DNA from: JAJDZL01 sp965220665
GTDB lineage: Bacteria > Pseudomonadota > Gammaproteobacteria > Arenicellales > JAJDZL01
Assembly (NCBI GenBank): GCA_965220665.1
Contig: CBDCQQ010000005.1
Location: 1,240,001-1,304,000 of the forward strand
Direction: 5' to 3'
Length of the DNA: 64,000 nt
Shown here: one piece after another, positions 26,835 through 36,266 of the stretch
How the letters are laid out: each line of letters begins with the position of its first letter
How positions within the stretch are numbered: the stretch's first letter is position 1
Program-made: the position numbers and the translations under genes
The notes under the pieces: generated by a model
Told to the model about the DNA's origin: nothing
Database searches by the model: none
Seen by the model: the letters and a program-made list of their open reading frames with translations, nothing else

Positions 26835-28175
26835 TTACAGGTTAAAGGCCAGGGCTTTGGCAGATTGACTGTGTTCAGCCATCAGTTGCTGTAGATCGAA
26901 ACCGACGATGTTTCCGTCGACCACCCGCCACTCACCTGCAATCATGACGCGGTCTGCCCGATGTGCGCCACAAAGTATGATGGCTGCCATTGGGTCCCAT
27001 GCACCAGAAAAGCGCGGTTCATCAAGTTTGTACATTGCGAGATCAGCCTGGCGGCCGACTTCAATCCTGCCAATGTCCTGCCGCCCCAGGCAGCGAGCAG
27101 AACCCTCAGTTGCCCACTGAATCACATCCAGATGGTTAACTTTGTGTGCACCATAGCGCAGTTTTTGCACCAGCAGTGCCTGCCTTACTTCCTGAATCAG
27201 GTTGGATGCGTCTTCTGATGCAGATCCGTCAACACCGATTCCGACAGGCACACCAGCCTGCTTGAGATCCAGTGCGGGACAGATACCCGACGCCAGTAGC
27301 AAGTTTGAACCTGGGCAGTGTGAAACTGAAGTCCCCGCGCGACCAAGGCGCTCAATTTCGTCCTCCGTGAAGTGAATTCCGTGAGCAAGCCAAACCCGGT
27401 CCGAAAGCCAACCAGTGTTTTCCAGGTAATCAAGTGGACGACAGCCATATTGCTGTTCACAGAAATCTACTTCATCTGCTGTTTCTGCCAAATGTGTGTG
27501 AAGCCCTACATTTTTCTCAGCCGCCAGTCTAGCAGTTTCCACCATGATTGACTCAGTCACTGAGAATGGCGAACACGGGGCAAGCACAATATTCTGAAAT
27601 GAACCGTCCTGTGGGTCGTGATAAGCGTTGATGACCCGTTCGCAGTCGGCAAGTATGGTGTCCTCGTCCTGAACCGTCGAACGGGGTGGTTGACCACCCT
27701 CATCAACTGAAAGATTCATACTCCCCCGCGAAATAGTGACACGAACGCCAATCTCACGAGCAGCTTGAATTTGAACATCGACAGCTTCTTCCAAACCTTG
27801 AGGAAATACGTAATGATGATCTGACGCAGTCGTACAACCTGAAAGCAATAATTCGGCCAGTGCGAGTCGGGTTGCGTTGTAGAGTTGTTCAGGCGTCAAC
27901 CGTGCCCAGATCGGGTAAAGTGCCCCTAGCCAGTCGAACAGTTTTTTGTTCAGCGCAGGCGGACAAGCCCGCGTCAGTGTCTGGTAAAAGTGATGGTGTG
28001 TGTTAATCAGACCCGGAAGGACAACGTGTTCGGACGCATCAAAGACTCTGTCACATTCTTTTTCCGGTGACGCACCTTGGTCAACATATTCTGCAATCCG
28101 GCTATCTTCAACAACAATGCCGCCCTTTGCCTGATCAGAAAAAATTGACAGAGGACTTTTGATCCAGGTTCGCAT
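26835..28175 (-). CDS. 8-oxoguanine deaminase
   Basis: A cytoplasmic metal-dependent amidohydrolase of the ATZ/TRZ group. The 446 residues and many segments agree with the Pseudomonas 8-oxoguanine deaminase as I recall it: GLINTHHHFYQTLTRA (metal HxH), SGCTTASDHHYVFPQGLE, LAPCSPFSVT, GLHTHLAETADE (metal His), WLAHGIHF (His) and GVDGSASEDASNL (metal Asp). It turns 8-oxoguanine to urate and so clears oxidised guanine. Guanine or S-adenosylhomocysteine deaminase are less likely because the HHYxFP and GSASEDASN segments are specific. A GGAG ribosome-binding site lies 9 nt before the ATG. The heme A synthase gene follows upstream on the same strand, 33 bp apart. Confidence 0.88.
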   Translation of the reverse strand: MRTWIKSPLSIFSDQAKGGIVVEDSRIAEYVDQGASPEKECDRVFDASEHVVLPGLINTHHHFYQTLTRACPPALNKKLFDWLGALYPIWARLTPEQLYNATRLALAELLLSGCTTASDHHYVFPQGLEEAVDVQIQAAREIGVRVTISRGSMNLSVDEGGQPPRSTVQDEDTILADCERVINAYHDPQDGSFQNIVLAPCSPFSVTESIMVETARLAAEKNVGLHTHLAETADEVDFCEQQYGCRPLDYLENTGWLSDRVWLAHGIHFTEDEIERLGRAGTSVSHCPGSNLLLASGICPALDLKQAGVPVGIGVDGSASEDASNLIQEVRQALLVQKLRYGAHKVNHLDVIQWATEGSARCLGRQDIGRIEVGRQADLAMYKLDEPRFSGAWDPMAAIILCGAHRADRVMIAGEWRVVDGNIVGFDLQQLMAEHSQSAKALAFNL

Positions 28176-28208
28176 CGGTGCACTCCAGGTAGTGTAAAAA
28201 TGATCGTT

Positions 28209-29261
28209 CTAATGGCGTTGGCTGACTGGATTCCAGTTAAGCCTGAGCGTAATGATCAGCACAGTCAGCAGCAGAATGAATCCACTCTGGTGGGCCAGCG
28301 CAATCGGAAGATGAACTTTGCTGAGCAACGTTGAGATACCAAATCCGAACTGCAATAATGCCGCCATCAACACCATGTCTGCCATTCTACATAATTGAGG
28401 CTGACGTGTGCGCAGACGTCCCACCCAGAGTAAGAATACTGATATGACTGTTGCCACCGCAATCCAGCGATGAAAAAACTGAATGGTTACGACATTCTCA
28501 AATAAATTTCGCCACCAGGGCTGGAGTGAACCCATCATTTGTGGAATCATCTCACCGTTCATGTCAGGATAGGTGTTGATTACAAATCCGGCGTGCGTTC
28601 CCGCCATAAATCCACCGCTAATCTGCATCAGTGCGACGAATACGAGACAGAGGATCGAAGTTTTTCGAAAGTAGGAAACTAGTGGATCATCGACCGGCTG
28701 TCGCGTTGATACCAGTCCAACTGCGTGCCACAGTACATAACTGTAAATCAGCACAGCGAGCGATAGATGCGCGGTCAACCGATACTGGCTGACTGCAGGA
28801 TTATCTACTAGCCCGCTGGCGACCATATACCAGCCAAGCAGTCCCTGAAGCCCACCCAGCACGAAAATTAGCACCAGTCTCAATGTGAGTGCTCGCGACA
28901 GGTATCGACGGGCCAGAAAGTACAGAAACGGCAAGAGAAATGCTAGGGCAACCAGCCTTGCGGCGAGTCTATGTGCATATTCGACCCAGTAAATTCGTTT
29001 AAAGTCGTCAAGCTGCATATCCTGATTGACGATTTTGAATTCTGGATATTGCTGATAATGCTCAAACTCCCTCAACCACTCCGTATTTGAAAGCGGCGGG
29101 ATAATACCGGAAATTGGATCCCAGGCAACGATAGAAAGTCCTGAATCGGTCAGTCGGGTGAATCCACCGATTGCAATAACCATGTAGATCAGTGCACAGA
29201 CAACAAACAGCCACAAGGCTACATGCAGGGGATTTCGGTCGGGGAGTACCAGCACCGTCAT
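28209..29261 (-). CDS. ctaA: Heme A synthase (COX15/CtaA)
   Basis: Converts heme O to heme A for cytochrome c oxidase, in the inner membrane. Eight hydrophobic helices are visible. Conserved histidines lie in YWVEYAHRLAARLVA, YRLTAHLSLAV, IQFFHRWIAV and IALAHQSGFIL, and the GGFTRLTDSGLS motif of the family is near the N-terminus. The start at 29261 is chosen because the longer frame (to 29357) would overlap fabB by 70 bp and adds a non-membrane leader. Neither ctaB nor cox structural genes are in the window, so the rest of the oxidase assembly set is elsewhere. Confidence 0.93.
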   Translation of the reverse strand: MTVLVLPDRNPLHVALWLFVVCALIYMVIAIGGFTRLTDSGLSIVAWDPISGIIPPLSNTEWLREFEHYQQYPEFKIVNQDMQLDDFKRIYWVEYAHRLAARLVALAFLLPFLYFLARRYLSRALTLRLVLIFVLGGLQGLLGWYMVASGLVDNPAVSQYRLTAHLSLAVLIYSYVLWHAVGLVSTRQPVDDPLVSYFRKTSILCLVFVALMQISGGFMAGTHAGFVINTYPDMNGEMIPQMMGSLQPWWRNLFENVVTIQFFHRWIAVATVISVFLLWVGRLRTRQPQLCRMADMVLMAALLQFGFGISTLLSKVHLPIALAHQSGFILLLTVLIITLRLNWNPVSQRH

Positions 29262-29286
29262 TTGACTCGACGCATCTAGGCGCGGG

Positions 29287-30504
29287 TTAGTTCGAGATTC
29301 GCTGAAACACCAGTGAAGCATTGGTGCCGCCAAACCCGAAACTGTTGGACATGGCAACGTTTAGTTCAACATTTTCAATCAACTGTTGCACGATCGGAAA
29401 GCCTTCCGCACCAGAATCTAGATTTTCAATGTTGATGGAGGGACTGATGAAACCACCATCCATCATCAGCAGAGTATAGATGGCTTCGTTGACGCCGGCA
29501 CCACCGAGTGCGTGTCCGGTGAGTGACTTGGTAGAACCGATATAAGGCGTGTCTTCAAACACCTGGCTGATCGCTTCTAGCTCCTTCATGTCACCAACAG
29601 GTGTACTGGTTCCGTGGGCGTTGATGTACTGAACCGGATGTTCCAGTTCGGCAAGGGCCAGTTCCATGCAGCGTACTGCACCCTCGCCAGACGGCTGCAC
29701 CATATCAAAACCGTCTGATGTTGCGCCATAGCCGACCAATTCTGCATAAATCCGCGCACCGCGTCTTTGTGCGGATTCCAATTCTTCAAGAACAACGACC
29801 CCGCCACCGCCTGAAATTACAAAACCATCCCGGTTGGCGTCAAAGGGTCTGGAAGCAGCCTCAGGACGATCGTTGTATCTAGTCGACAACGCTCGCATTG
29901 CATCGAACAGCATGGTCATGGTCCAGTGAATTTCGTCTCCGCCACCTGCGAACACGATGTCCTGCTTACCCAGCTGAATCTGTTCCATACCAATACCGAT
30001 ACAGTGAGCGCTTGTCGCACAGGCAGAACTTACTGAATAGTTCACACCGCGAATTCCGAACAGTGTACTGATTCCGGCAGAATTGGTACTTGACATGGTA
30101 CGAGAAACCATATAGGGACCGACAGCTCTAGGCCCTTTGGTTTTCAAGAGTCTGGCAGCCAGTTCAAGATTCTCGGTTGATGCACCACCAGAGCCCACGA
30201 TGCAACCAGTGCGAGGACTCGAAACCAGGTCTTCTGGCAGACCGGAGTCATCAATCGCCTCATTCATGGCGATGTAATTGAACGCCGCTCCATCACCCAT
30301 AAACCGCCGCGCTTTTCGTTCGACAATGCTGTTAATGTCGATGTCAATGCTACCGTGAATTTGGCTTCGTAATCCAAGCTCCTGGTATTCGGGTACAAAT
30401 TCCACGCCAGAGCGACCTTCGCGAAGCGACTCTATCACTTCCGCGCGGTTGTTACCGATGCTGGATACAATCCCGATTCCTGTTACGACTACCCGTCTCA
30501 TCAT
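29287..30504 (-). CDS. fabB: 3-oxoacyl-ACP synthase I
   Basis: Condensing enzyme for unsaturated and saturated fatty acid elongation. The 405 residues contain the active-site Cys162 in SVSSACATSAHCIG, the two active-site histidines in NAHGTSTPVGD and TGHALGGAG, and the C-terminal NSFGFGGTNASL. The start codon overlaps the fabA stop by one base (TAATG), so fabA-fabB are translationally coupled. Either of the first two Met codons could serve. The pairing with FabA is typical of gamma- and alphaproteobacteria with the anaerobic unsaturated fatty acid route. Confidence 0.97.
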   Translation of the reverse strand: MMRRVVVTGIGIVSSIGNNRAEVIESLREGRSGVEFVPEYQELGLRSQIHGSIDIDINSIVERKARRFMGDGAAFNYIAMNEAIDDSGLPEDLVSSPRTGCIVGSGGASTENLELAARLLKTKGPRAVGPYMVSRTMSSTNSAGISTLFGIRGVNYSVSSACATSAHCIGIGMEQIQLGKQDIVFAGGGDEIHWTMTMLFDAMRALSTRYNDRPEAASRPFDANRDGFVISGGGGVVVLEELESAQRRGARIYAELVGYGATSDGFDMVQPSGEGAVRCMELALAELEHPVQYINAHGTSTPVGDMKELEAISQVFEDTPYIGSTKSLTGHALGGAGVNEAIYTLLMMDGGFISPSINIENLDSGAEGFPIVQQLIENVELNVAMSNSFGFGGTNASLVFQRISN

Positions 30505-31019
30505 TACATATCGAAAAGCCCGACTCGAAGATCGGAACCGGTGTATATCAGTTTCCCATCTGCCTCAACCTCTCCATCCGCGAGTCCCATAATCAGTTTG
30601 GATGATATGACTCGCTTGATATGAATTCGGTAGGTGATCATCTTGTGCTCCTTTGTCACCTGACCGGAAAACTTAACTTTGCCAGAGCCCAGAGCCCGAC
30701 CGCGGCCGTGGTTTCCCAGCCATCCCAGGTAAAATCCAACCAGTTGCCAGCAGGCATCTAGCCCAAGACATCCTGGCATGACCGGATCACCCTTGAAGTG
30801 GCAATCAAAAAACCACAACTCCGGTCGAATTTCAAGTTCCGCTTCAAGCACGCCTTTATTGAACTCACCGCCCTCCCGGGAAATGTTAGTAATTCGATCA
30901 AACATCAGCATTGGTGGAAGCGGCAGTTGCGCATTTCCTGGACCAAATAGTTCGCCTTGGCCACAGGCGATTAGTTCGTCGTAGTCGTAACTTCCCTTTG
31001 GAACAAATTCGTGCTTCAT
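30504..31019 (-). CDS. fabA: 3-hydroxydecanoyl-ACP dehydratase/isomerase
   Basis: A 171-residue bifunctional enzyme that dehydrates 3-hydroxydecanoyl-ACP and isomerises the trans-2 to the cis-3 double bond, making the first unsaturated fatty acid precursor. Active-site His74 and Asp88 lie in FFDCHFKGDPVMPGCLGLDA, the diagnostic FabA segment, and this sets it apart from FabZ, which is shorter. Leads the fabA-fabB operon. The LUD-domain gene lies 37 bp upstream on the same strand and may share the transcript. Confidence 0.97.
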   Translation of the reverse strand: MKHEFVPKGSYDYDELIACGQGELFGPGNAQLPLPPMLMFDRITNISREGGEFNKGVLEAELEIRPELWFFDCHFKGDPVMPGCLGLDACWQLVGFYLGWLGNHGRGRALGSGKVKFSGQVTKEHKMITYRIHIKRVISSKLIMGLADGEVEADGKLIYTGSDLRVGLFDM

Positions 31020-31056
31020 ACGAAGTTCGCTTGAATACCGCCTGCCTTCAAATCAG

Positions 31057-31719
31057 TTATCGTGCGGATGTACTGGAATCAACAAAAATTGCGTGCAAAC
31101 GTCGAGGCCCGTGGGCACCGTACTGAATAGTCTGTTCAACATCAGCAGTTTTGGACGGTCCAGTAATCATATGAATACCGCGTGAATGTCCAATTATTTG
31201 CTGAGAAGCGAGTTGCATGGCGTCATCCAGGTGCCTTACCAGCTGACCAATGTCCATGATAACAACGTGATTTTCCGGAAGATAAAAGTGAGTTGCAGAA
31301 ACCTTGGGTGAACTGGCAATCAAAATCGTTCCGGTTTCCGCAATCGCGCAGATTGCATCAGTAACGGATATGACATCGGATTTGTGAGCAGTACGTCTTT
31401 CAATTTCCCAGTCATCTGGCCAATCGATTGTCTGTAAGAAATCAGTATTGCCCATAACCATTTCAGTGGGTAGATTGTGTGCCGAAAGAAAATCATTGAC
31501 TGCTGCCGGGATTTGAGAATGTTTTGAGACGATTTTGTAAGTGCCATGTACCGCAGTGTACTTGTCAAGGAAGCGGTCTATGAGCGCACCATCAACAACC
31601 GGACGAGGATTTTCTGACGCACAAATTTCATCGTAACGACGATTGATTTCAGCGCGTTCAGTATCAGAAAAATGTGCGAGTGCGCTGCGTATGTCACTTA
31701 ATACCTGTGATTTTGCCAT
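31057..31719 (-). CDS. LUD-domain protein (LutC/YkgG family)
   Basis: About 220 residues with one LUD domain: TDAICAIAETGTILIASSPK in the middle, then ENHVVIMDIGQLVRHLDDA, and a C-terminal HMITGPSKTADVEQTIQYGAHGPRRLH. Family knowledge: LutC works with LutA and LutB in oxidising L-lactate, or is a lone protein of unknown role. No lutA or lutB is here, so a lactate role is not supported by context. The ATG at 31719 is preferred to a TTG 18 bp upstream. Confidence 0.85.
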   Translation of the reverse strand: MAKSQVLSDIRSALAHFSDTERAEINRRYDEICASENPRPVVDGALIDRFLDKYTAVHGTYKIVSKHSQIPAAVNDFLSAHNLPTEMVMGNTDFLQTIDWPDDWEIERRTAHKSDVISVTDAICAIAETGTILIASSPKVSATHFYLPENHVVIMDIGQLVRHLDDAMQLASQQIIGHSRGIHMITGPSKTADVEQTIQYGAHGPRRLHAIFVDSSTSAR

Positions 31720-31814
31720 GTCAGAACTGGTGACCAACTGAGAGCCTCTAATTCGTCGCGGTGAGAAGGTTGGCGTGAATCTGATATTATAAACTTGATG
31801 ATATGAGGCGTGAT

Positions 31815-32792
31815 TTACCAGATGCGATCGGCACCAAGTCGTTTGATCACATTCTCTAGGGTTTCGTTTGAATAGGAATTGAACCAGTCTTCGATCAGCC
31901 GATAAGCGATCGATAACGGAGTTGGCAGTCGAAAGTTGTCATGTTCGAGGCCACTGATTACTTCATCAATACTTCGCCAGTGTGCCTCTTGCAGTTCGCC
32001 ATCATTGAGGTTGATTGTTTCGCTGGTCGCCGTGGCAGAGAATCCCAGCATGATGGAACCCGGAAATGGCCACGGCTGTGAGGAGTGATAGTAGATCTGA
32101 CCAATTTCAATATTGGTTTCTTCAAGCACTTCTCTGGCAACTGCCTGTTCAATGCTTTCCCCGGGCTCGACAAATCCGGCAATGACTGAAAAACGTTTCG
32201 GAGGCCATGATTTCTGCCGACCAAAAAGGCATTTGCCGTCTCGCACAACTGAGACGATGATTGCCGGATCAGTACGAGGGAAGTGGTTTTTTTCACATTC
32301 TTCATTGGCACATCTTCGAACGTGTCCGCCTTGTACTGAATAGGTGTCAGACCCACAGAGCCCGCAGAATTGATGCGTCCAGTGCCAGTTGAACATAGCC
32401 TTGGCATAAGACAACAGCGATGCATTGTGGGCTTTGAGGTTACGACCGCATTCTCTGAGTCCGGTGAATCCTCTCCCGTCATCGGCTACCCGGTCGGCGG
32501 CTTGGGTGCTACCGAGTTCAGCAGCAAAGTAGTGCTTTGATTTACGCGAACCCAGAAACACAATGTTTGCAATATCGGGCGCGAACTCATCAATTTCGTG
32601 AGCGTGAAAAAAGCACGGCTTGGTTCTTGGCTTCGTGGAAACCAGAAACTGATTGCCAAAGAATACCAGGAATCGCGCTGAAGGGTTTGCCTGCAGAATT
32701 GTCAGACGGTCTTCTTCTTTACGTTGCTTGACTTTTCGGTCGAGGTCGCTGTAGGTAAATACATTCAGCAACGACCGCTGAAGTTCATCCAT
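31815..32792 (-). CDS. nudC: NAD(+) diphosphatase / RNA deNADding enzyme
   Basis: A 325-residue Nudix hydrolase that cleaves NADH/NAD and NAD caps on RNA. A zinc ribbon, CGLCGSD and CANEEC, precedes the Nudix box GFVEPGESIEQAVAREVLEE. The NADH-specific array SSQPWPFPGSIMLGF follows the box, which separates NudC from other Nudix enzymes. The start follows the LOG-family gene stop directly (TAAATG), so the two are coupled. Confidence 0.95.
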   Translation of the reverse strand: MDELQRSLLNVFTYSDLDRKVKQRKEEDRLTILQANPSARFLVFFGNQFLVSTKPRTKPCFFHAHEIDEFAPDIANIVFLGSRKSKHYFAAELGSTQAADRVADDGRGFTGLRECGRNLKAHNASLLSYAKAMFNWHWTHQFCGLCGSDTYSVQGGHVRRCANEECEKNHFPRTDPAIIVSVVRDGKCLFGRQKSWPPKRFSVIAGFVEPGESIEQAVAREVLEETNIEIGQIYYHSSQPWPFPGSIMLGFSATATSETINLNDGELQEAHWRSIDEVISGLEHDNFRLPTPLSIAYRLIEDWFNSYSNETLENVIKRLGADRIW

Positions 32793-33395
32793 TTAGCCGG
32801 GCAGATTGGAGGAGACAAATTCTTTTACTTGTTTAAATCGCTTTGCCACCGGCACGTCCGGGTGCAACCCTAAGATCTGACTTCGTTCATCCAGCCAAGC
32901 GATGGTGGGTTTATTGTACCGAACCGCGAGTTCGGCTTCTGAGGCAGTTCCTAATTGCCCTGGTAGAATGACCAGTACATCACTGCTCAGAACATTGATG
33001 TGATTTCTGGAGGTTGGCCCCATTCCCAAACGGCCGGAATCAGGCAAATGGGTGAATACAGGAACTTCAATCCAGGGATTTGGATAACCTTCAAGAGAAT
33101 CGTACTCATTAACCGACTCATCAACTCGTCCTGGAATCACGCCAATTGCCAGCCCTTGTCTCTCTGAAGCGCTGGTGAATGCTCGGCTGACAGATAACAT
33201 AACGCCTCCGCCTCCGCCAGTCAGCAGATGAACGGGTTGAGTTGCAAGCCACATACCCAGTTTTGTGGAACGCTTACTGTGCAAATCAGACCCGGAACCG
33301 AGGACACCCACAATTGGCAGGCGTTTTAATGTGCCATTGACGTTAATAGAATCATCCGACAGGCCCGCGACATCAGAAATATTTGAGAAAATCAT
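32793..33395 (-). CDS. LOG-family (lysine decarboxylase-like fold) protein
   Basis: 200 residues of the Rossmann-like LOG family: IVGVLGSGSDLHSKRSTKLG, the GGGGGVM nucleotide loop, IGVIPGRVDESVNEY, and TSRNHINVLSSDVLVILPGQ with GTASEAELAVRYNKP. The canonical PGGxGTxxE motif appears here as PGQLGTASE, so the key Glu is kept. Relatives act as nucleotide 5'-monophosphate phosphoribohydrolases. Coupling to nudC suggests a role in nucleotide clean-up, which is inference. Divergent from folD. Confidence 0.8.
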   Translation of the reverse strand: MIFSNISDVAGLSDDSINVNGTLKRLPIVGVLGSGSDLHSKRSTKLGMWLATQPVHLLTGGGGGVMLSVSRAFTSASERQGLAIGVIPGRVDESVNEYDSLEGYPNPWIEVPVFTHLPDSGRLGMGPTSRNHINVLSSDVLVILPGQLGTASEAELAVRYNKPTIAWLDERSQILGLHPDVPVAKRFKQVKEFVSSNLPG

Positions 33396-33569
33396 GGGTG
33401 ATATAAGTGCTTTCTCAATTTATGTAGTGGCTACTTAGTCGCTTTGTTGAATTTTTCTGAAAAAGATTGAGACTCAAAAATTTAGACTGAACAGCAAAGC
33501 GTAAAAATATAAAATTTTCTGCCAAATTTTCTACATCTGGACTCAAGTATTAATTTTTCACGACGAATT

Positions 33570-34451
33570 ATGGCCCACATCATTGACGGAAAAACCATTT
33601 CAGCGCAATTGCGTCAGAGCGTAACTGAACAGGTGACCCTGCTTCGTTCCCAACACGAGACTACCCCAGGTCTCGCTGTTGTACTGGTTGGGGAAAATCC
33701 CGCAAGCCAAGTGTACGTGAAAAACAAAATTATACAGACCGCCAATGCCGGAATGAATTCATACTGTCACCGGCTCTCTGCCGAAGTTTCCGAGGAAGAG
33801 TTGCTCAATTTGGTGGAACATCTGAACGCAGACCCGTCTGTGAATGGAATTCTGGTTCAGTTGCCGTTGCCTGATCAAATTGACTCTGACAAGGTAATCA
33901 GCACGATCGATCCCAACAAGGATGTTGATGGTTTTCATGTCATGAATGCGGGCCGTTTGACTGTTGGACTGGACGGTCTTGTTCCCTGCACGCCGCTCGG
34001 TTGCATTATTTTGCTAAAGTCTTGCCGGAATGACCTGACTGGCTGCAATGCTGTTATTGTTGGTCGGTCGAATATTGTCGGAAAACCGCTTGCTACACTG
34101 CTTCTCAGAGAGCATTGCACCGTCACCATCGCTCATTCACGCACCCGAAATCTTGCTGAGGTCTGTCGCGAGGCTGACATTTTGATCGCTGCTGTCGGGC
34201 GGCCAGAGATGATTAAGGGCCACTGGCTTAGTCCCGGTTCGATTGTGATTGATGTTGGCATTAATCGCATCGAAGGCAATGGTGGTAAAACGCGATTAGT
34301 TGGTGATGTGGACTATCAGGAGGCTTTGGAAGTTGCTGGTGCCATTACACCAGTTCCCGGTGGTGTGGGCCCCATGACCATTGCCTGTTTATTACAGAAC
34401 ACGCTTCGAGCTGCCTGCCTTCAAAACGGCATTCAAGTACCGGACGTTTAG
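33570..34451 (+). CDS. folD: Methylene-THF dehydrogenase / methenyl-THF cyclohydrolase
   Basis: Interconverts methylene-, methenyl- and formyl-tetrahydrofolate in the cytoplasm. 293 residues with the catalytic Lys in QVYVKNKIIQ, the folate segment GILVQLPLPDQID, KDVDGFH, the Rossmann loop VIVGRSNIVGKPLA and the end motif TPVPGGVGPMT. It stands opposite the ggt-fhs pair, ending 10 bp from the end of ggt. Together with fhs and the two flavoproteins of this window it makes a full route from methylene-THF to formate. Confidence 0.97.
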   Translation: MAHIIDGKTISAQLRQSVTEQVTLLRSQHETTPGLAVVLVGENPASQVYVKNKIIQTANAGMNSYCHRLSAEVSEEELLNLVEHLNADPSVNGILVQLPLPDQIDSDKVISTIDPNKDVDGFHVMNAGRLTVGLDGLVPCTPLGCIILLKSCRNDLTGCNAVIVGRSNIVGKPLATLLLREHCTVTIAHSRTRNLAEVCREADILIAAVGRPEMIKGHWLSPGSIVIDVGINRIEGNGGKTRLVGDVDYQEALEVAGAITPVPGGVGPMTIACLLQNTLRAACLQNGIQVPDV

Positions 34452-34460
34452 AACACTCTT

Positions 34461-36236
34461 CTACCAGCAGTAGGCGGCCGCTGGAAAAACATCCCCCTTG
34501 GCACCGCGCGGGTCGTACCCAGCTTCGAGAAGTCCCGTATTCGCATCTCGTTCGATTGCTAGCAAAAAGCCCTCGGTCCAGTCTGGAACGATATTAACTT
34601 CATGACCGCGGCTTTCCAACTCAGCGATGACAGACTCGCCGATTCTTCGTTCTAAATTGACATGATTCGGAATTCGCTCATGCGGCGCGAAGAACCCAGG
34701 TGCATTCTGACTGGAAAATTTAGGTGCTTCTATCGACTCAGCGATGGTCATGTCAAACACCGTACGGTTCAGAACGAATTGCAGCATCCACTGATCCTGC
34801 TGATCGCCTCCCATGCTACCGTATACCATCCACGGTTTTCCACTGCGGTAGACAAGCGTCGGGCTGATTGTTGTACGCGGCTGTTTGTGAGGTGCCACGA
34901 CGTTGGGGTGGTTGTCAGGTGCCAGATAGAAGGTCATCAGCCTATTGCCGAGCGGCACGCCAAGTGCTTTGACGACTTCTGAAGACTTAAGCCACGCACC
35001 GCTAGGTGTGGCGGAAACCATGTTACCGTCGCGATCAATGGCATCGACGTGTACCGTGCCATGTCCCCAGGATTTACCACCTAGACGTTTTTCAGTCGGT
35101 AGCAAGGGCGTTCCGTCAAATGGATCTCCCGGTCGAACTTCTCCATTCGCATGCCGCGAATCAATCAGTTCAGCGCGCATTTTGCCGTAGGCGTCGTCTA
35201 GTAGTGAGGCAATGGGTACGTTAACATGCTTCGGGTCTGCGTACCACTGCTCGCGATCAGCAAAGGCCAACTTGATGGCTTCGATCACCGTGTGCAGATA
35301 ATCTGCCTGGTTGTGTGCCATGGACCGGAGTGACAGATTTTTCAAGATGGACAGCGCCTGAAGCAACACCGGTCCCTGGTTCCAGGGGCCGCACTTAAAT
35401 ACCTCGAAGTGATCAAATTTGACTGAAACTGCACGTTCAATTTGGGTTTCGAAAGCTTCTAAATCGCTTCGAACAAGAAACCCGTCGCGTTCTTTTGAGT
35501 GCCGTGCAATTTCTGTGGCAATATCCCCTCGATAGAACTCACTGCGAGCGGCTTCAATGCCTTTTTCCCGAGTACCGCGAGCTGCCTTTTCAGTTGAAAC
35601 GAGAGTCTGCAGAAGGTCGGCAAATGCTGGGTTGCGGAGCAGTTGTCCAACAGATGGAACATTCCCTTGCGGTAAGTAAATCTCAGCAGTGTTTGGCCAA
35701 TCCTGGCGAAATCGGGTGGTATTTTCATGAACGCCAAAGTCTGCCATGTTCAAAAGGCCGCGGTGTGCTGGAAATCCATCTCTGGCAAGCTCGAGAGCGG
35801 CGTGGCAAATCTCTGCTAAAGAAAGCGTGCCGAAGTTTTCAAGTGCCACTGTAAGGGCGCCAAATGCTGCTGGTACGCCAGCTGCCAGAATTCCAACATC
35901 GGGGACATCATTCAGTCCACGCTGAAGAAATGCGTCAACATTGGCAGCAGCCGGTGCCATGGTGTTGCCATTGATAACTACGGGCTGATTTCTATCAGCC
36001 ATTTGAATCAGCATGGGGCATTCACCACACAATGTATGCTGATGCGGGTTGACTACACCCTCGACGAAAGCAGCGGTCACAGCTGCGTCAACCGCGTTGC
36101 CACCTGCTTTTAATATGTCAGCGCCGGCGTTGGCAGCCAAATAGTGTTCGCTGGTTATCGCGCAGTGAGTTCCAAAAAGCCGCGGGTGATAGGGTGTTAC
36201 GCGGATTTGTTCTTCGTTTCGATATCGAATCGCCAC
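34461..36236 (-). CDS. Gamma-glutamyltransferase family protein
   Basis: An N-terminal-nucleophile hydrolase/transferase of 591 residues that should self-cleave. The expected cleavage and catalytic Thr is Thr394 in WGHGTVHVDAIDRDGNMVSA. Other family marks are GGNAVDAAVTAAFVEGVVNP, PRTTISPTLVYRSGKPWMVY and GSMGGDQQDQWMLQ. No clear secretion signal is seen, which is unlike E. coli Ggt, so the protein may be cytoplasmic and act on other gamma-glutamyl or acyl substrates. It follows fhs by 30 bp on the same strand. Confidence 0.88.
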   Translation of the reverse strand: MAIRYRNEEQIRVTPYHPRLFGTHCAITSEHYLAANAGADILKAGGNAVDAAVTAAFVEGVVNPHQHTLCGECPMLIQMADRNQPVVINGNTMAPAAANVDAFLQRGLNDVPDVGILAAGVPAAFGALTVALENFGTLSLAEICHAALELARDGFPAHRGLLNMADFGVHENTTRFRQDWPNTAEIYLPQGNVPSVGQLLRNPAFADLLQTLVSTEKAARGTREKGIEAARSEFYRGDIATEIARHSKERDGFLVRSDLEAFETQIERAVSVKFDHFEVFKCGPWNQGPVLLQALSILKNLSLRSMAHNQADYLHTVIEAIKLAFADREQWYADPKHVNVPIASLLDDAYGKMRAELIDSRHANGEVRPGDPFDGTPLLPTEKRLGGKSWGHGTVHVDAIDRDGNMVSATPSGAWLKSSEVVKALGVPLGNRLMTFYLAPDNHPNVVAPHKQPRTTISPTLVYRSGKPWMVYGSMGGDQQDQWMLQFVLNRTVFDMTIAESIEAPKFSSQNAPGFFAPHERIPNHVNLERRIGESVIAELESRGHEVNIVPDWTEGFLLAIERDANTGLLEAGYDPRGAKGDVFPAAAYCW

Positions 36237-36266
36237 CAGTGCAGCCCCGGGTTGGTTAGGAATGCG

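Noticed and set aside
29262..29357. Longer N-terminus of heme A synthase
   Set aside because: It would overlap fabB by about 70 bp and adds a segment unlike the family; the internal ATG at 29261 fits better.
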